A stretch of 64,000 nt of DNA from Mesorhizobium sp. RMAD-H1 (GTDB taxonomy: Bacteria; Pseudomonadota; Alphaproteobacteria; Rhizobiales; Rhizobiaceae): NCBI RefSeq assembly GCF_014191375.1, contig NZ_JACHWN010000001.1, forward strand, positions 1,111,331 through 1,175,330, in the 5' to 3' direction. The notes under the pieces are model-generated. The model made no database searches and was not told where the DNA came from. It worked only from the letters and a program-made list of their open reading frames with translations. Shown here piece by piece: positions 19,430 through 28,542 of this stretch. The position numbers and the translations under genes were made by a program. Within the stretch, counting starts at the first letter, position 1, and every line of letters starts with the position of its first letter.

Positions 19430-20851
19430 TCAGGATTTCGGGCGCCCTTCGGCGTACCAGCGCGGCGTATAGACCCATTCGCCGCCGTCCTTCCTGCTGA
19501 AACGTCGGGTGGTCGATGAGCCGATGATGACGACGGTGCGCATGTCGACCTGCTCGGGCGTCAATTCGCCGAGACTGGTGGCCGAGACCTTTTCGCCCGG
19601 CCGGCCGACATCACGGCCGAGCACGACGGGCGTCTGCGGCGCGCGATGCCTGCGGACGATGTCGAGCGCCTGGCCGAGTTGCCAGGGGCGCGCCTTCGAG
19701 ATCGGATTGTAGAAGGCCATGGCGAAATCGGCGCGCGCCGCATGGTCGAGCCGCTCCTCGATGGTTGCCCAGGGCTTCAGATTGTCGGAGAGCGACAGGA
19801 TGCAGAAATCATGGCCGAGCGGCGCGCCGATGCGGGCCGCCGCCGCCATCGCGGCCGATATGCCGGGGAGGATGACGAGCTCGACCTCATGCCAGGCGGG
19901 ATCGTCGGACTCATCGAGCGCTTCCAGAACGGCCGCCGCCATGGCGAAAATGCCGGGGTCGCCCGACGAGACCATGGCGACCGACCGCCCGGTCGCGGCA
20001 AGCGCGAAGGCATGGCGCGCGCGCTGCATCTCCTCGCGGTTGTCGGTCATGTGCCGCACCTGATCCGGCCTGAATGGGCCGGCCATGCGCACATAGGTCT
20101 CGTAACCCAGAATATCCTCGGCACGCTGCAATTCCTGACGGACGGCGGGCGCCATCAAAATGGGATCGCCTGGACCGAGGCCGACGACCGCGAGGCGCCC
20201 GCGCCTGGCTCCCCGGGCCAGAGCCAGATAAAGAAGCTCATCGGCTTCCGGCTCGCGATTTTCGGTTGTCACGGTGATGGTCAGCCGGCCGCCGGGATCG
20301 AATGGCAGCTTCGTGCCGGCCAGCCATGGGGCGTCGCCCACGAGCCTCACCTTCTCGCCCGCCAGCAGATCGGAGATGAATGTCTTGCCGGCTTCCGGAT
20401 TGAGAAGCCTATAGCCCGCGGGCGGATGCAGCAGGTTGACGCCGAAGCGCAGCTCGCCCGTCGTGGTGATGGCGGGGGCGACATTGAATGCCGCAGCAAT
20501 CTGGCGCGCCAGATCGTTGACACCGGCGAGACCCCCCAGCAGCGGCACGACGGCGCTGCCGTCTTCCGCCACGGCCAGCACCGGCGGCTCCGCGCGCTTG
20601 TTTTCGAGAAGCCTTGCCAGTGCCCTGATGACGATGCCGGCGGCGCAGATGGCGACGATCGGCCGGCCGGCCTCATAAAGGTCGCGCAGCGTGCCGCCGA
20701 AATCGGAGAAGGGGATATCGGCATGTTTGACGCGGGTATCGAGCCCGTATATATCCCCGTCGCCGAGCGCGAGACGGATATGCTGCGCCGTTTCGAGGCT
20801 GTTTTCCGCCAGTACCAGGATGGCGGGACGGCCCATTTCTTGGGTGCTCAT
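19430..20851 (-). CDS. cobJ: Fused CbiG-like domain and precorrin-3B C17-methyltransferase CobJ
   Basis: This is a 473-aa two-part protein. Residues ~1-205 match the N-terminal and middle domains of CbiG (GGTLRDLYEAGRPIVAICAAG in part; VLAVAEDGSAVVPLLGGLAG in part); the C-terminal CobE-like CbiG domain is absent. Residues ~215-470 are a CobJ/CbiH SAM-dependent methyltransferase: GRLAVVGLGPGDPILM, VSSGDPGIFAMAAAVLE, VILPGISAAMAAAARIG, FYNPISKARPWQLGQA. CobJ methylates C17 with ring contraction. The start overlaps the cobI stop as TGATG. The CbiG part opens the delta-lactone in the cobalt-early route, so its presence beside CobG is notable. Confidence 0.93.
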   Translation of the reverse strand: MSTQEMGRPAILVLAENSLETAQHIRLALGDGDIYGLDTRVKHADIPFSDFGGTLRDLYEAGRPIVAICAAGIVIRALARLLENKRAEPPVLAVAEDGSAVVPLLGGLAGVNDLARQIAAAFNVAPAITTTGELRFGVNLLHPPAGYRLLNPEAGKTFISDLLAGEKVRLVGDAPWLAGTKLPFDPGGRLTITVTTENREPEADELLYLALARGARRGRLAVVGLGPGDPILMAPAVRQELQRAEDILGYETYVRMAGPFRPDQVRHMTDNREEMQRARHAFALAATGRSVAMVSSGDPGIFAMAAAVLEALDESDDPAWHEVELVILPGISAAMAAAARIGAPLGHDFCILSLSDNLKPWATIEERLDHAARADFAMAFYNPISKARPWQLGQALDIVRRHRAPQTPVVLGRDVGRPGEKVSATSLGELTPEQVDMRTVVIIGSSTTRRFSRKDGGEWVYTPRWYAEGRPKS

Positions 20852-21585
20852 CAGCCGTTCCACTTCTGGCCGGGCACAAGGATCAGCGAGAAATAGGGCG
20901 ATTTCTCCGGTTCCACCTCATTGAGCGGCAGGATGCGCTGCGCCGCCATGGTGGCGCGCTCGACATAGAGGGCGCGGTCCATCAGCCCGAGCTCTTCCAG
21001 GACGCCGCGCACCTTGGCGAGATTCTGGCCGAGCTTCATGATCACCGCGGCTTCGGTATCGGCAAGGCGCCGCTTCAATTCTTGCGCCTCGAGGACGCCG
21101 GACAGGATGGTGAGCGTCTGGTTGCGATAGGCGACGGGCGCGCCGAGGACGGCGGCAGCCCCCAGGAACGAGCAGACGCCCGGCACGACTTCCGTCTCGT
21201 AAAGATGCGCCAGCCGGTCATGGATATACATGAAGGAGCCGTAGAAGAGCGGATCGCCCTCCGCGATCACGGCGACATCGCGGCCCGCATCGAGATGTTC
21301 GGCCAGCTTGCCGGCGATCTCGGCATAGAAATCGCTGATGATCTTCTCATAATCCATGCCCGCGGGCAGTTTTTCCGTCGTCACAGGATAGACGAGCGGC
21401 AGCAGGGTCTGCTCCGCCGAAAGGTACTCCTCGACGATGGAAAGTGCATTGCCCTTCTTGCCCTTGGCGGCATGGTAGGCCACGACGGGCGCCGCCTTGA
21501 GGCGTTTGAGGGCTTTCAAAGTGATGAGTTCGGGGTCGCCGGGGCCTACCCCCAGGCCGAAGAGCCGTCCGGGCTTCACCATCAT
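20851..21585 (-). CDS. cobI: Precorrin-2 C20-methyltransferase CobI
   Basis: CobI methylates C20 of precorrin-2 to give precorrin-3A on the corrin pathway. The 244-aa product has the SUMT-type methyltransferase fold: [20 protein letters not shown] near the N-terminus, [33 protein letters not shown] and a C-terminal domain ending [11 protein letters not shown]. The start overlaps the cobH stop by four bases and its stop overlaps the cobJ start by one, so the genes are translationally coupled. Confidence 0.96.
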   Translation of the reverse strand: MMVKPGRLFGLGVGPGDPELITLKALKRLKAAPVVAYHAAKGKKGNALSIVEEYLSAEQTLLPLVYPVTTEKLPAGMDYEKIISDFYAEIAGKLAEHLDAGRDVAVIAEGDPLFYGSFMYIHDRLAHLYETEVVPGVCSFLGAAAVLGAPVAYRNQTLTILSGVLEAQELKRRLADTEAAVIMKLGQNLAKVRGVLEELGLMDRALYVERATMAAQRILPLNEVEPEKSPYFSLILVPGQKWNG

Positions 21586-22208
21586 TCGCGCTCCGTGGCG
21601 AGCGCATTGACCGCCGCCGCCGCCATGGCGCTGCCGCCACGCCGCCCGCGAACGATGACGAAGGGGACGCCGCGGCTGTTCTCCGCCAGCGCATCCTTCG
21701 ATTCCGCCGCCCCGACGAAGCCGACCGGAAAGCCGAGGATCAGGGCCGGCTTCGGCGCGCCCTCGTCGAGCATTTCGAGGAGGCGGAAGAGCGCCGTCGG
21801 CGCATTGCCGATGGCCACCACGCTCCCCGCCAGATAGGGCCGCCAGAGTTCGAGCGCGGCGGCGGAGCGGGTATTGCCCATCTCCTTCGCAAGCGCGGGC
21901 ACGGACGGATCGGAGAGGGTGCAGATCACCTCATTATTCGAGGGCAGGCGCGAGCGGGTGACGCCCTCGGCCACCATGCGCGCATCGCAGAGGATCGGCG
22001 CGCCCCCGGCAAGCGCCTTGCGCCCGGCATCGCCCGCTCCTTCAGAAAAGACCAGGTCGTCCACCACATCCACCATGCCGCTGGCGTGTGCCACCCGCAC
22101 GGCGAGCTTTTCCAGATCGGCCGGAATGCGGGCCAGATCCGCCTCGGCGCGGATGATGGAGAAGGAACGGTCATAGATCTGCTGGCCGTCTTTGATGTAG
22201 TCAAGCAT
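21582..22208 (-). CDS. cobH: Precorrin-8X methylmutase CobH
   Basis: CobH moves the C11 methyl group to C12 to form hydrogenobyrinic acid. The 208-aa product has the expected length. The catalytic His is H41 in [10 protein letters not shown]; other landmarks are [31 protein letters not shown] and [18 protein letters not shown]. The gene lies 23 bp after cobG and overlaps cobI, so it is in the middle of the cobG-H-I-J operon. Confidence 0.97.
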   Translation of the reverse strand: MLDYIKDGQQIYDRSFSIIRAEADLARIPADLEKLAVRVAHASGMVDVVDDLVFSEGAGDAGRKALAGGAPILCDARMVAEGVTRSRLPSNNEVICTLSDPSVPALAKEMGNTRSAAALELWRPYLAGSVVAIGNAPTALFRLLEMLDEGAPKPALILGFPVGFVGAAESKDALAENSRGVPFVIVRGRRGGSAMAAAAVNALATERE

Positions 22209-22231
22209 CGGGCGCTCCCCGCACGTCTTTC

Positions 22232-23719
22232 TTAGGAAAGCGACCCGCGTCCGCTGAGCAGGCGCGCCGCTTCCTCGATTGTGATGTTTGCCGCCAATAG
22301 CCGTCCGAAGCGCGATGGTCCAGCGGGCTCGCGCAAAAAGAGGTCGTACCGCCCGGGTTCGACGGCGACGAGCGTGGCCGGCGCCGGGCGGATGGAGGCA
22401 CAGGATTTGGCGCAGCCGGTCAGATGCACCGGCGTCGCTTCGCCGTTTTTCAGCAATTGGGCGAGTCTCGCGCCGTCGGCCTGCGTGTCGGCCAGTGCCG
22501 AGACGCAGCCGTTCGAGCCGGAGCAGGCGATCATCGAGGCAAGCGGATCGCCGGGCTCGCTGGCGAGGCCAAGGGCGTTTAGCGAATCGAGGATGCCGCA
22601 GACGCGGTCGGCGGGGATGTTCGGCAAAAGCACGCTTTGCCAGGGCGTCAGCCGGATCTGGCCGCCATTGGCCCGCGCCGCGATGTCGGCCAATGCCCGC
22701 ATGTCTTGCGGCGTGAGGCGTCCGAGCGGCGCGGCGGCACCGGCATAGGCGAAACCTTCCTGCCGCTGCCGGCGGACGCCCAGATGCTCGAAAGGGCGCG
22801 GTGGGGCACGACGCCAGTCAGCGGCGGACTCAATGGGGAAGGGAAGGCGGGCTTTCAGCCGTTCCAGCATATCCGACGCGGACTTTTCAGCCAGAAGATG
22901 CTTCATGCGCACGATGCCCGAATGGTCCGCGCTGATCTCAAGGAAGAGGTCGAGAAGGGCGGTAATGAGCGCATGGGCATTTTCGGCTGTGACGATGCCG
23001 AAGGAGCTGTTGTGCGTTGTGGAATGCCCCTCATCCCCCTGCCGGGCCGCACGCGGGGAGAAGGAAGAAGCTGCAACGTCTATGCCCCCCTCTCCCCGTT
23101 CTTCACGGGGAGAGGGTAAGGGTGAGGGGCAAATTTCCACCGGCGGGCAGGAAGCAAGGCCGAAGGCGAAGGCCTTGCCGTCTTTCGTCGCCGCGAGCCA
23201 GATATCGCTCGTATGCCTCACCATGGCGCAGGCTTCGCCCCCATCGAGGAGGATCGAGAATTTCGGTGAAAGGGCGTGGTAGGCGGGCGTCGTCTGCAGC
23301 GTCTCCAACAGCTTTTCGGCGAGGGGCAGCGTATCGGAGGCGAGCGCTTCGTCTATGCCGGCCGTCGGGTTGACCATCACATTGCGGATATCGTCGCCCT
23401 CCGGGACGAGCGGGCCGAGACCCGCATCGGTGAGGGCCAGAATCACAGCATCGGTGTCGCTTCCGGCAATGCCGCGCAGCTGCAGATTGGCGCGGTTGGT
23501 GATCTCGATGATGCCATTGCCATATCGATCCGCGACATCGGCGACAGTGCGCGCCTGTTCCGTGGAGAGCCGGCCACAGGAGAGCTTTACGCGACATATG
23601 CGGCCGTCGCGCGCGGGCGTCATGCGGAACAGGCCGGGGCAGGCGGACCGCCTTTCCACCCTGTCACCTTCGATGACGCCCAGTTTCCGCACGATGCTGT
23701 CTCCGCCACTCGATTTCAT
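22232..23719 (-). CDS. cobG: Precorrin-3B synthase CobG, with an in-frame RIME insertion
   Basis: CobG is the O2-dependent monooxygenase that makes precorrin-3B, so the pathway here is the aerobic one. The 495-aa product is related to sulfite/nitrite reductases, with half-domains near residues 25-90 and 310-390. The Fe4S4/siroheme-type cysteines are C399-X5-C405 and C436-X3-C440. Residues ~196-233 ([17 protein letters not shown] and following) do not belong to the family; they are read from a RIME1-like element that leaves the frame open. Family members without it are shorter by about 40 residues. It is the first gene of the cobG-H-I-J operon. Function should be retained only if the loop is tolerated. 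Confidence 0.93.
   Translation of the reverse strand: MKSSGGDSIVRKLGVIEGDRVERRSACPGLFRMTPARDGRICRVKLSCGRLSTEQARTVADVADRYGNGIIEITNRANLQLRGIAGSDTDAVILALTDAGLGPLVPEGDDIRNVMVNPTAGIDEALASDTLPLAEKLLETLQTTPAYHALSPKFSILLDGGEACAMVRHTSDIWLAATKDGKAFAFGLASCPPVEICPSPLPSPREERGEGGIDVAASSFSPRAARQGDEGHSTTHNSSFGIVTAENAHALITALLDLFLEISADHSGIVRMKHLLAEKSASDMLERLKARLPFPIESAADWRRAPPRPFEHLGVRRQRQEGFAYAGAAAPLGRLTPQDMRALADIAARANGGQIRLTPWQSVLLPNIPADRVCGILDSLNALGLASEPGDPLASMIACSGSNGCVSALADTQADGARLAQLLKNGEATPVHLTGCAKSCASIRPAPATLVAVEPGRYDLFLREPAGPSRFGRLLAANITIEEAARLLSGRGSLS
23023..23135. repeat. RIME1-like palindromic element, copy 2, inside cobG
   Basis: The element has the same ends as copy 1 (GAATGCCCCTCATCC ... GGTGAGGGGCAAATTT) and the same two hairpins, in the same orientation. 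It lies wholly within the cobG coding region and contributes about 38 codons on the minus strand without a stop. Length is close to 113 bp. Confidence 0.85.
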
Positions 23720-23814
23720 CAGGCGTTATACGCCGCCCTGCTTGCCCTCGCCACAGGCAAACCGTATCAACTGGACTATCGCAAATTGGGCAACGGGCAA
23801 GGTCTGGAAGCGAC

Positions 23815-25029
23815 ATGACGCCATGGCTGACGATTATCGGCATAGGGGAAGATGGCGTGGAGGGCCTGGGCCGCGCCGCGCGTGAAGCGCTCGCCGGTGC
23901 CGAAGTCGTCTTCGGCGGCCGGCGGCATCTCGATTTCCTCGATAACGGCATAAAGGGAGCGCGGATTGCCTGGCCAACGCCGTTTTCCACGGGGATCGAC
24001 ATGATCCTTTCGCATCGCGGCGAAGCGGTCGTGGTGCTGGCGAGCGGCGACCCCATGTTCTACGGCATGGGCGCGACGCTTTCGCGGCATATACCGCCGG
24101 ATGAAATGCATATCCTGTCGTTTCCATCGTCCTTTTCGCTGGCGGCCGCGCGCATGGCGTGGCCATTGCAGGAGGTGACGCTGCTCAGCGTGCATGGCAG
24201 GCCGCTGGAGATCGTCCACGCCCATATCCAGCCCGGCAATCGCCTGCTGATCCTCAGCAATGACGGGGAAACGCCGGGCGAGGTGGCGCGGCTGCTCGAC
24301 GCACGCGGCTTCGGCGAAAGCACGCTCACCGTTCTCGAACATCTGGGCGGACCGAAGGAACGGCGCATCGACGGCATTGCAAGCGGCTGGCCGCACAAGG
24401 GCGTTGCCGACCTCAATGTGCTCGCCGTCGAGTGCCGGGGAGGAGCGCAGGCCATATTCCATTCCTCCGTGGCCGGATTGCCCGATGCGGCTTTTGAGAA
24501 TGACGGGCAACTGACCAAGCGGGACGTCCGCGCTGTCACCCTCGCGCGCCTTGCGCCGATGCCGCGGGAATTGCTCTGGGACGTGGGGGCGGGTTGCGGC
24601 TCGATCGGCATCGAATGGATGCGCGCGCATCCCACCTGCCGCGCCATCGCCATCGAGGCGCATGAGGGGCGGCAGGGCATGATCGAGCGCAATCGCCTGG
24701 CGCTCGGCGTGCCCGACCTCGAACTCGTCAGGGGCGATGCGCCCGCAGCCCTTGCCGGCCTCGAGGCCCCGGATGCCATCTTCATCGGCGGCGGCTTCAC
24801 CGACGAAGGCGTGGCGGAAACCTGCTGGGAGCGCCTCAAGCCCGGCGGCCGCCTCGCCGTCAATGCGGTGACGATGGAGAGCGAGGCGATGCTCCTTCAA
24901 TGGCAGAAGAAGACAGGCGGTGAACTGACGCGCATCTCGGTCGCCCATGCTGCTCCCCTGGGCGGCTTCAACGTCTGGCGGCAGGCTTTGCCGGTGACGA
25001 TGCTCACGGCGGTGAAGCCGGTGAGATAG
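23815..25029 (+). CDS. cobL: Precorrin-6B C5,15-methyltransferase (decarboxylating) CobL
   Basis: CobL methylates C5 and C15 and decarboxylates the C12 acetate of precorrin-6B. The 404-aa protein is the usual fusion of a CbiE-like domain (residues ~1-205: [37 protein letters not shown]) and a CbiT-like domain (~215-400: [18 protein letters not shown] as SAM motif [12 protein letters not shown]). It is divergent from cobG; the 95 bp between them contain a short palindrome GGCGTTATACGCC at 23722-23734 that might be an operator. cobK and cobM are not present nearby. Confidence 0.96.
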   Translation: MTPWLTIIGIGEDGVEGLGRAAREALAGAEVVFGGRRHLDFLDNGIKGARIAWPTPFSTGIDMILSHRGEAVVVLASGDPMFYGMGATLSRHIPPDEMHILSFPSSFSLAAARMAWPLQEVTLLSVHGRPLEIVHAHIQPGNRLLILSNDGETPGEVARLLDARGFGESTLTVLEHLGGPKERRIDGIASGWPHKGVADLNVLAVECRGGAQAIFHSSVAGLPDAAFENDGQLTKRDVRAVTLARLAPMPRELLWDVGAGCGSIGIEWMRAHPTCRAIAIEAHEGRQGMIERNRLALGVPDLELVRGDAPAALAGLEAPDAIFIGGGFTDEGVAETCWERLKPGGRLAVNAVTMESEAMLLQWQKKTGGELTRISVAHAAPLGGFNVWRQALPVTMLTAVKPVR

Positions 25030-25060
25030 AAGAGACGGGGAATTCAGTGGGAGGGGAAAT

Positions 25061-25276
25061 ATGTCGCTGACTCATAATGAGCGCATAAAGCTGCCGGCTG
25101 GCAATCTGGAACGCTTGTCTACAGCTTTTATTGCTGTCGGCGTACTCGGCAAAACTTTTGATTTCACTCCTGGAAACGGGCTATTTGTATCCGCGCTTGC
25201 CCTCATTTCTTGGATTTTAGCGGGAACTGGAATGCATATAGCTCTAAGACATATTCTAGGGAGACTGAAACCATGA
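25061..25276 (+). CDS. 71-aa two-helix membrane protein
   Basis: The short protein begins MSLTHNERIKLPAGNLERLS and has two hydrophobic segments (residues ~18-34 and ~41-65). A strong GGGAGGGGAAAT ribosome site precedes ATG 25061. I believe similar NERIKL-type small membrane proteins are common in Rhizobiales, but I know no function. Its stop overlaps the start of the next 35-aa gene by four bases (ATGA), which supports both as real. GC content is lower than in the flanking cob genes, suggesting a different history. Confidence 0.65.
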   Translation: MSLTHNERIKLPAGNLERLSTAFIAVGVLGKTFDFTPGNGLFVSALALISWILAGTGMHIALRHILGRLKP

Positions 25277-25380
25277 CCTCGGCAGTGTTCTTCTGGTATG
25301 TTTTCCCGTTGATCGTAGCCGCTGTGGCTTTCGGATGGGTCTGGTACGACAAGCGCTACAACAGCCATTCCGACCGGTAA
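25273..25380 (+). CDS. 35-aa single-helix membrane peptide
   Basis: The reading frame from ATG 25273 encodes 35 aa: a hydrophobic helix (FFWYVFPLIVAAVAFGWVW) followed by a basic tail YDKRYNSHSDR. It overlaps the previous gene's stop by four bases and is too small for most gene callers. The next reading frame downstream is a diverged copy of it. Function is unknown; orientation is probably N-out with a cytosolic basic tail. Confidence 0.6.
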   Translation: MTSAVFFWYVFPLIVAAVAFGWVWYDKRYNSHSDR

Positions 25381-25383
25381 AAC

Positions 25384-25489
25384 ATGACACACCAGATTGT
25401 CATGTGGTGGGTTTTCCCAATCCTTGTGGGCGTGGCCGGGGCCGTGCTGGCTCTGGTATGAAAAGCATCGCAACCGTCATTCCCGTTGA
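25384..25489 (+). pseudogene. Frameshifted second copy of the 35-aa membrane peptide
   Basis: From ATG 25384 the frame gives MTHQIVMWWVFPILVGVAG and stops at 25461. One frame later the sequence continues WLWYEKHRNRHSR and stops at 25489. Together these align with the preceding 35-aa peptide (WYVFPLIV..., GWVWYDKRYNSHSDR), so this is a tandem duplicate carrying a one-base insertion near 25444. It may be a dead gene, a phase-variable or frameshifting gene, or a sequencing error. Confidence 0.55.
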
Positions 25490-25501
25490 CCGTTGATGTA
25501 G

Positions 25502-25520
25502 GCCCGCATTGGCGGGCTTT
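25502..25520 (+). terminator. Weak hairpin after the small membrane genes
   Basis: GCCCGC (25502-25507) pairs with GCGGGC (25512-25517) across ATTG and is followed by TTTCG only, so termination strength is doubtful. Confidence 0.45.
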
Positions 25521-25545
25521 CGCCTAAAAATGCTCGCCTCATAAA

Positions 25546-25568
25546 AACATGACTTGTAATGTCATGTT
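25546..25568. promoter_or_regulatory. Inverted repeat matching the RirA iron box pattern
   Basis: AACATGAC (25546-25553) and GTCATGTT (25561-25568) form an 8-bp perfect inverted repeat with a 7-base spacer. Within it lies TGA-N9-TCA (25550-25564), the core of the IRO box bound by RirA in rhizobia. It lies 63 bp before the siderophore-interacting protein start, a fitting place for iron control. Similar arms (ACATGAC/GTCATGT, spacer 10) occur at 25382-25405. Confidence 0.5.
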
Positions 25569-25630
25569 ACTCTCGGCTAATTCTTCCGCACCGTATCGAT
25601 CGGCCCATCGGATATTTCCGGGAGTAAGAC

Positions 25631-26737
25631 ATGCAGCACAGCCGTTTGAGCGCGACCACGCGCATCACGCTTTCGCAGCCCCAAATCATTATGGGCAAGC
25701 TTCTCGACCATTTCCTGGAACATGATGCCGATATCGTTACGGCGGAGCGGCGGGGCGAAATCGCGCTTGAGTATGGACGGGCAGTGATCGAGGCTGACGA
25801 TGAGGGCCTGACCTTTCATGCCGAGGGTGACGACGACACCGGGCTTGCCTACATGAAATACGCCGTCGCCGAACACATCCTCGAATTCGCCGCCGCCGAA
25901 AAGCCGAGGATCGTCTGGACCGGTGATGGCGTCGCCGGTGGGCCGTTGCCCTATTTCCGCGAGATGCGCGTCGTCGCCGCCCGCAATATCACGCCGCATA
26001 TGCGCCGCGTCACGCTCAGCGGCCGGAATCTGAAGCGGTTCTCCTATGGCGGGCTGCATGTCCGCCTGCTTTTCCCGCCGAAGGGCGTCGCCAGGCCGCA
26101 ATGGCCGGTTACCGGCGAAGACGGCCGCCCGGTCTGGCCGGAAGGCGACGACAAGCTGGTCACCCGCGTCTATACGATCCGCAATATCAATGTGGAGAAG
26201 GGCGAGGTCGATATCGACTTCGTCATCCACGAAGGCGACGAAACCCCAGGCGCCACCTTCGCGCTCACTGCCAGAGAGGGTGATCTGGTCGGCATGACCG
26301 GACCGGGGGGCAGCAGCCTCAATGAGGCGGACTGGTATCTCCTTGCCGGGGACGAGACGGCGCTTCCGGCCATCGGCCGCATCCTGGAAGACCTGCCGGC
26401 CCATGTGAAGGCCGTGGTGCGCATCGAGGTGGACAGCGCCGCCGAGGAACAGGATCTGCGCTCGGCCGCCGATATCGACCTCGTCTGGCTGCACCGCAAC
26501 GGCCGTGAGGCGGGGACGACCACGCTTCTGGCGGATGCGGTCCGCGCTGTGGAGCTTCCCGCCGAGGGCACGCGCCGGTTCGCCTGGGCGGGCTGTGAAT
26601 TTGCGGCCTTCCGCGCCATCCGCACCTACTTGCGCAAGGAGCGCAAGCTCGACCGGCAGGATCATCTTGTCGTTGCCTACTGGCGTCGCGGCTTCGATGG
26701 CGATAATGCAAGGCGTGAAAAAGACGAAAGCAATTGA
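25631..26737 (+). CDS. Siderophore-interacting (ferric reductase) protein with N-terminal DUF2218 domain
   Basis: The 368-aa cytosolic flavoprotein removes iron from siderophores by reduction. Residues 1-95 match DUF2218 (LLDHFLEHDADIV, GLTFHAEGDDDTGLAYMKYAVAEHI in part). Residues ~108-235 form the FAD-binding domain with RVYTIRNIN (the RxYTxR flavin motif) and ITPHMRRVTLSG. The C-terminal SIP domain has YLLAGDETALPAI and FAWAGCEFAAFRAIRTYLR. It is similar to ViuB/FhuF-like reductases. The ABC exporter follows 41 bp later, and a candidate iron box precedes it. Confidence 0.92.
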   Translation: MQHSRLSATTRITLSQPQIIMGKLLDHFLEHDADIVTAERRGEIALEYGRAVIEADDEGLTFHAEGDDDTGLAYMKYAVAEHILEFAAAEKPRIVWTGDGVAGGPLPYFREMRVVAARNITPHMRRVTLSGRNLKRFSYGGLHVRLLFPPKGVARPQWPVTGEDGRPVWPEGDDKLVTRVYTIRNINVEKGEVDIDFVIHEGDETPGATFALTAREGDLVGMTGPGGSSLNEADWYLLAGDETALPAIGRILEDLPAHVKAVVRIEVDSAAEEQDLRSAADIDLVWLHRNGREAGTTTLLADAVRAVELPAEGTRRFAWAGCEFAAFRAIRTYLRKERKLDRQDHLVVAYWRRGFDGDNARREKDESN

Positions 26738-26778
26738 TATCCGGCGGAGCGACGCCGGATAAATATCAGGTCAGGCAT

Positions 26779-28503
26779 ATGCTCCGGCGGTTTTTCTCCT
26801 ATTACAGGCCCTATAAGGGCCTTTTTCTTCTCGATTTCGGCTGTGCGGTGCTGTCGGGCCTTCTTGAGCTCGGCTTTCCCATGGCCATCAAGGCCTTTGT
26901 CGACCATCTCCTGCCGGGGCAGGACTGGGCACTGATTCTCCTGGCTTCCGCCGGGCTCCTGATGGTCTATCTGGTCAATACGGGTCTGATGGCGGTCGTG
27001 ACCTATTGGGGCCACATGCTCGGCATCAACATCGAGACGGAGATGCGGCGCAAGCTCTTCGACCACCTGCAGAAGCTTTCCTTCCGGTTCTACGACAACA
27101 ACAAGACCGGCCACCTGATCGCCCGCGTCACCAAGGATCTGGAGGAGGTGGGCGAGGTCGCCCATCACGGGCCGGAAGACCTCTTCATCGCCGTCATGAC
27201 CTTTCTCGGCGCCTTCGCGCTGATGTTCTCCATCAACGTGCATCTGGCGCTGATCACGGCCGCGGTGGTGCCGCTGGTGGCCTGGCTGACGAGCCGCTAT
27301 GGCGGGCGCATGACGCGGACCTGGCAGGCGCTCTATGGCCGCGTCGGCGATTTCAACGTGCGCATCGAGGAGAATGTCGGCGGCATGCGGGTCGTCCAGG
27401 CCTTCGCCAATGAGGACCATGAGCGCGAGCTCTTTGCGCGCGACAACAGCAGCTACCGCGAGACCAAGCTCAGCGCCTACCGCATCATGGCGGCGAGCAC
27501 ATCGCTCTCCTACATGTCGATGCGGCTGACCCAGCTCGTCGTCATGCTGGCGGGGACCTGGTTCGTGCTGCACGGGCAACTGACCAATGGCGGGTTCATC
27601 AGCTTCCTGCTCTTGGTGGGCGTTTTCATCCGTCCGATCGAGAAGATCAATTCGGTCATCGAGACCTACCCGAAAGGCATCGCCGGGTTCCGCCGCTATA
27701 CCGAGCTCCTGGATACCGAGCCCGATATCGTCGATGCGCCGGAGGCGATCGCGGTGCCGCATCTCAAGGGCGACATCTGCTACCGCGGCGTCACCTTCGG
27801 CTATAGCGCGGAGAAAAAGGTTTTGCGCGATATCGATCTCGATATCCGCGCCGGCGAGACGGTTGCCTTTGTCGGTCCGTCGGGGGCGGGGAAGACCACC
27901 CTCTGCTCGCTTCTGCCGCGCTTCTACGAGATCGATGCGGGCGAGATCACGATCGACGGCGTCGATATCCGCCGGATGACGCTCGCATCGTTGCGTGAGC
28001 AAATCGGCATCGTGCAGCAGGACGTGTTCCTGTTCGGCGGCTCCATCCGCGAGAACATCGCCTATGGCCGGCTCGGTGCCAGCGACCGCGAGATCGAGAC
28101 AGCAGCGCGGCGCGCCCGGCTCGAGGGCATGATCGCGAGCCTGCCCGACGGCTATGACACGATTATCGGCGAGCGCGGCGTGAAGCTCTCGGGCGGCCAG
28201 AAGCAGCGCCTGGCGATCGCGCGCATGTTCCTGAAGAACCCGCCGATCCTGATCCTCGACGAGGCGACCTCGGCGCTCGACACCGAAACCGAGCGGGCGA
28301 TCCAGCAATCGCTCGCCGAGCTTTCGGCCGGACGCACCACGCTCGTCATCGCGCATCGCCTTGCGACGATCAGGAATGCCGACCGCATCGTCGTGGTGGA
28401 TGAGACCGGCGTGGCCGAGCAGGGCAGGCATCGCGATCTCATTGCAGCCGGCGGCATCTATCGCCGGCTGCATGACGCGCAGTTCGAGCTGACGGGCAGC
28501 TGA
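26779..28503 (+). CDS. ABC exporter, fused membrane and ATPase domains
   Basis: This is a 574-aa half-transporter. ATG 26779 with AGGTCAGG upstream is preferred over a TTG at 26734. Residues ~10-310 hold six transmembrane helices (MsbA-like type I exporter domain). The nucleotide-binding domain has Walker A GPSGAGKTT (~365), the signature LSGGQKQR (~470), Walker B ILILDEATSALD and H-loop VIAHRLATI. It would act as a homodimer. Position after the siderophore reductase suggests export of a siderophore, or IrtAB-like import; either is inference. Confidence 0.9.
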   Translation: MLRRFFSYYRPYKGLFLLDFGCAVLSGLLELGFPMAIKAFVDHLLPGQDWALILLASAGLLMVYLVNTGLMAVVTYWGHMLGINIETEMRRKLFDHLQKLSFRFYDNNKTGHLIARVTKDLEEVGEVAHHGPEDLFIAVMTFLGAFALMFSINVHLALITAAVVPLVAWLTSRYGGRMTRTWQALYGRVGDFNVRIEENVGGMRVVQAFANEDHERELFARDNSSYRETKLSAYRIMAASTSLSYMSMRLTQLVVMLAGTWFVLHGQLTNGGFISFLLLVGVFIRPIEKINSVIETYPKGIAGFRRYTELLDTEPDIVDAPEAIAVPHLKGDICYRGVTFGYSAEKKVLRDIDLDIRAGETVAFVGPSGAGKTTLCSLLPRFYEIDAGEITIDGVDIRRMTLASLREQIGIVQQDVFLFGGSIRENIAYGRLGASDREIETAARRARLEGMIASLPDGYDTIIGERGVKLSGGQKQRLAIARMFLKNPPILILDEATSALDTETERAIQQSLAELSAGRTTLVIAHRLATIRNADRIVVVDETGVAEQGRHRDLIAAGGIYRRLHDAQFELTGS

Positions 28504-28542
28504 TTGAGAGGAAGAGTAAAGGCGCGAGATAAGCCTTTGATT

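Noticed and set aside
23720..23814. Cobalamin riboswitch between cobG and cobL
   Set aside because: Only 95 bp of non-coding sequence; too short for the riboswitch, and no B12 box seen.
25382..25405. Inverted repeat ACATGAC-N10-GTCATGT in the second peptide gene copy
   Set aside because: Spacer differs from the IRO box (TGA-N12-TCA), and it lies at the start of a coding sequence; probably coincidental although the arms match the box at 25546.
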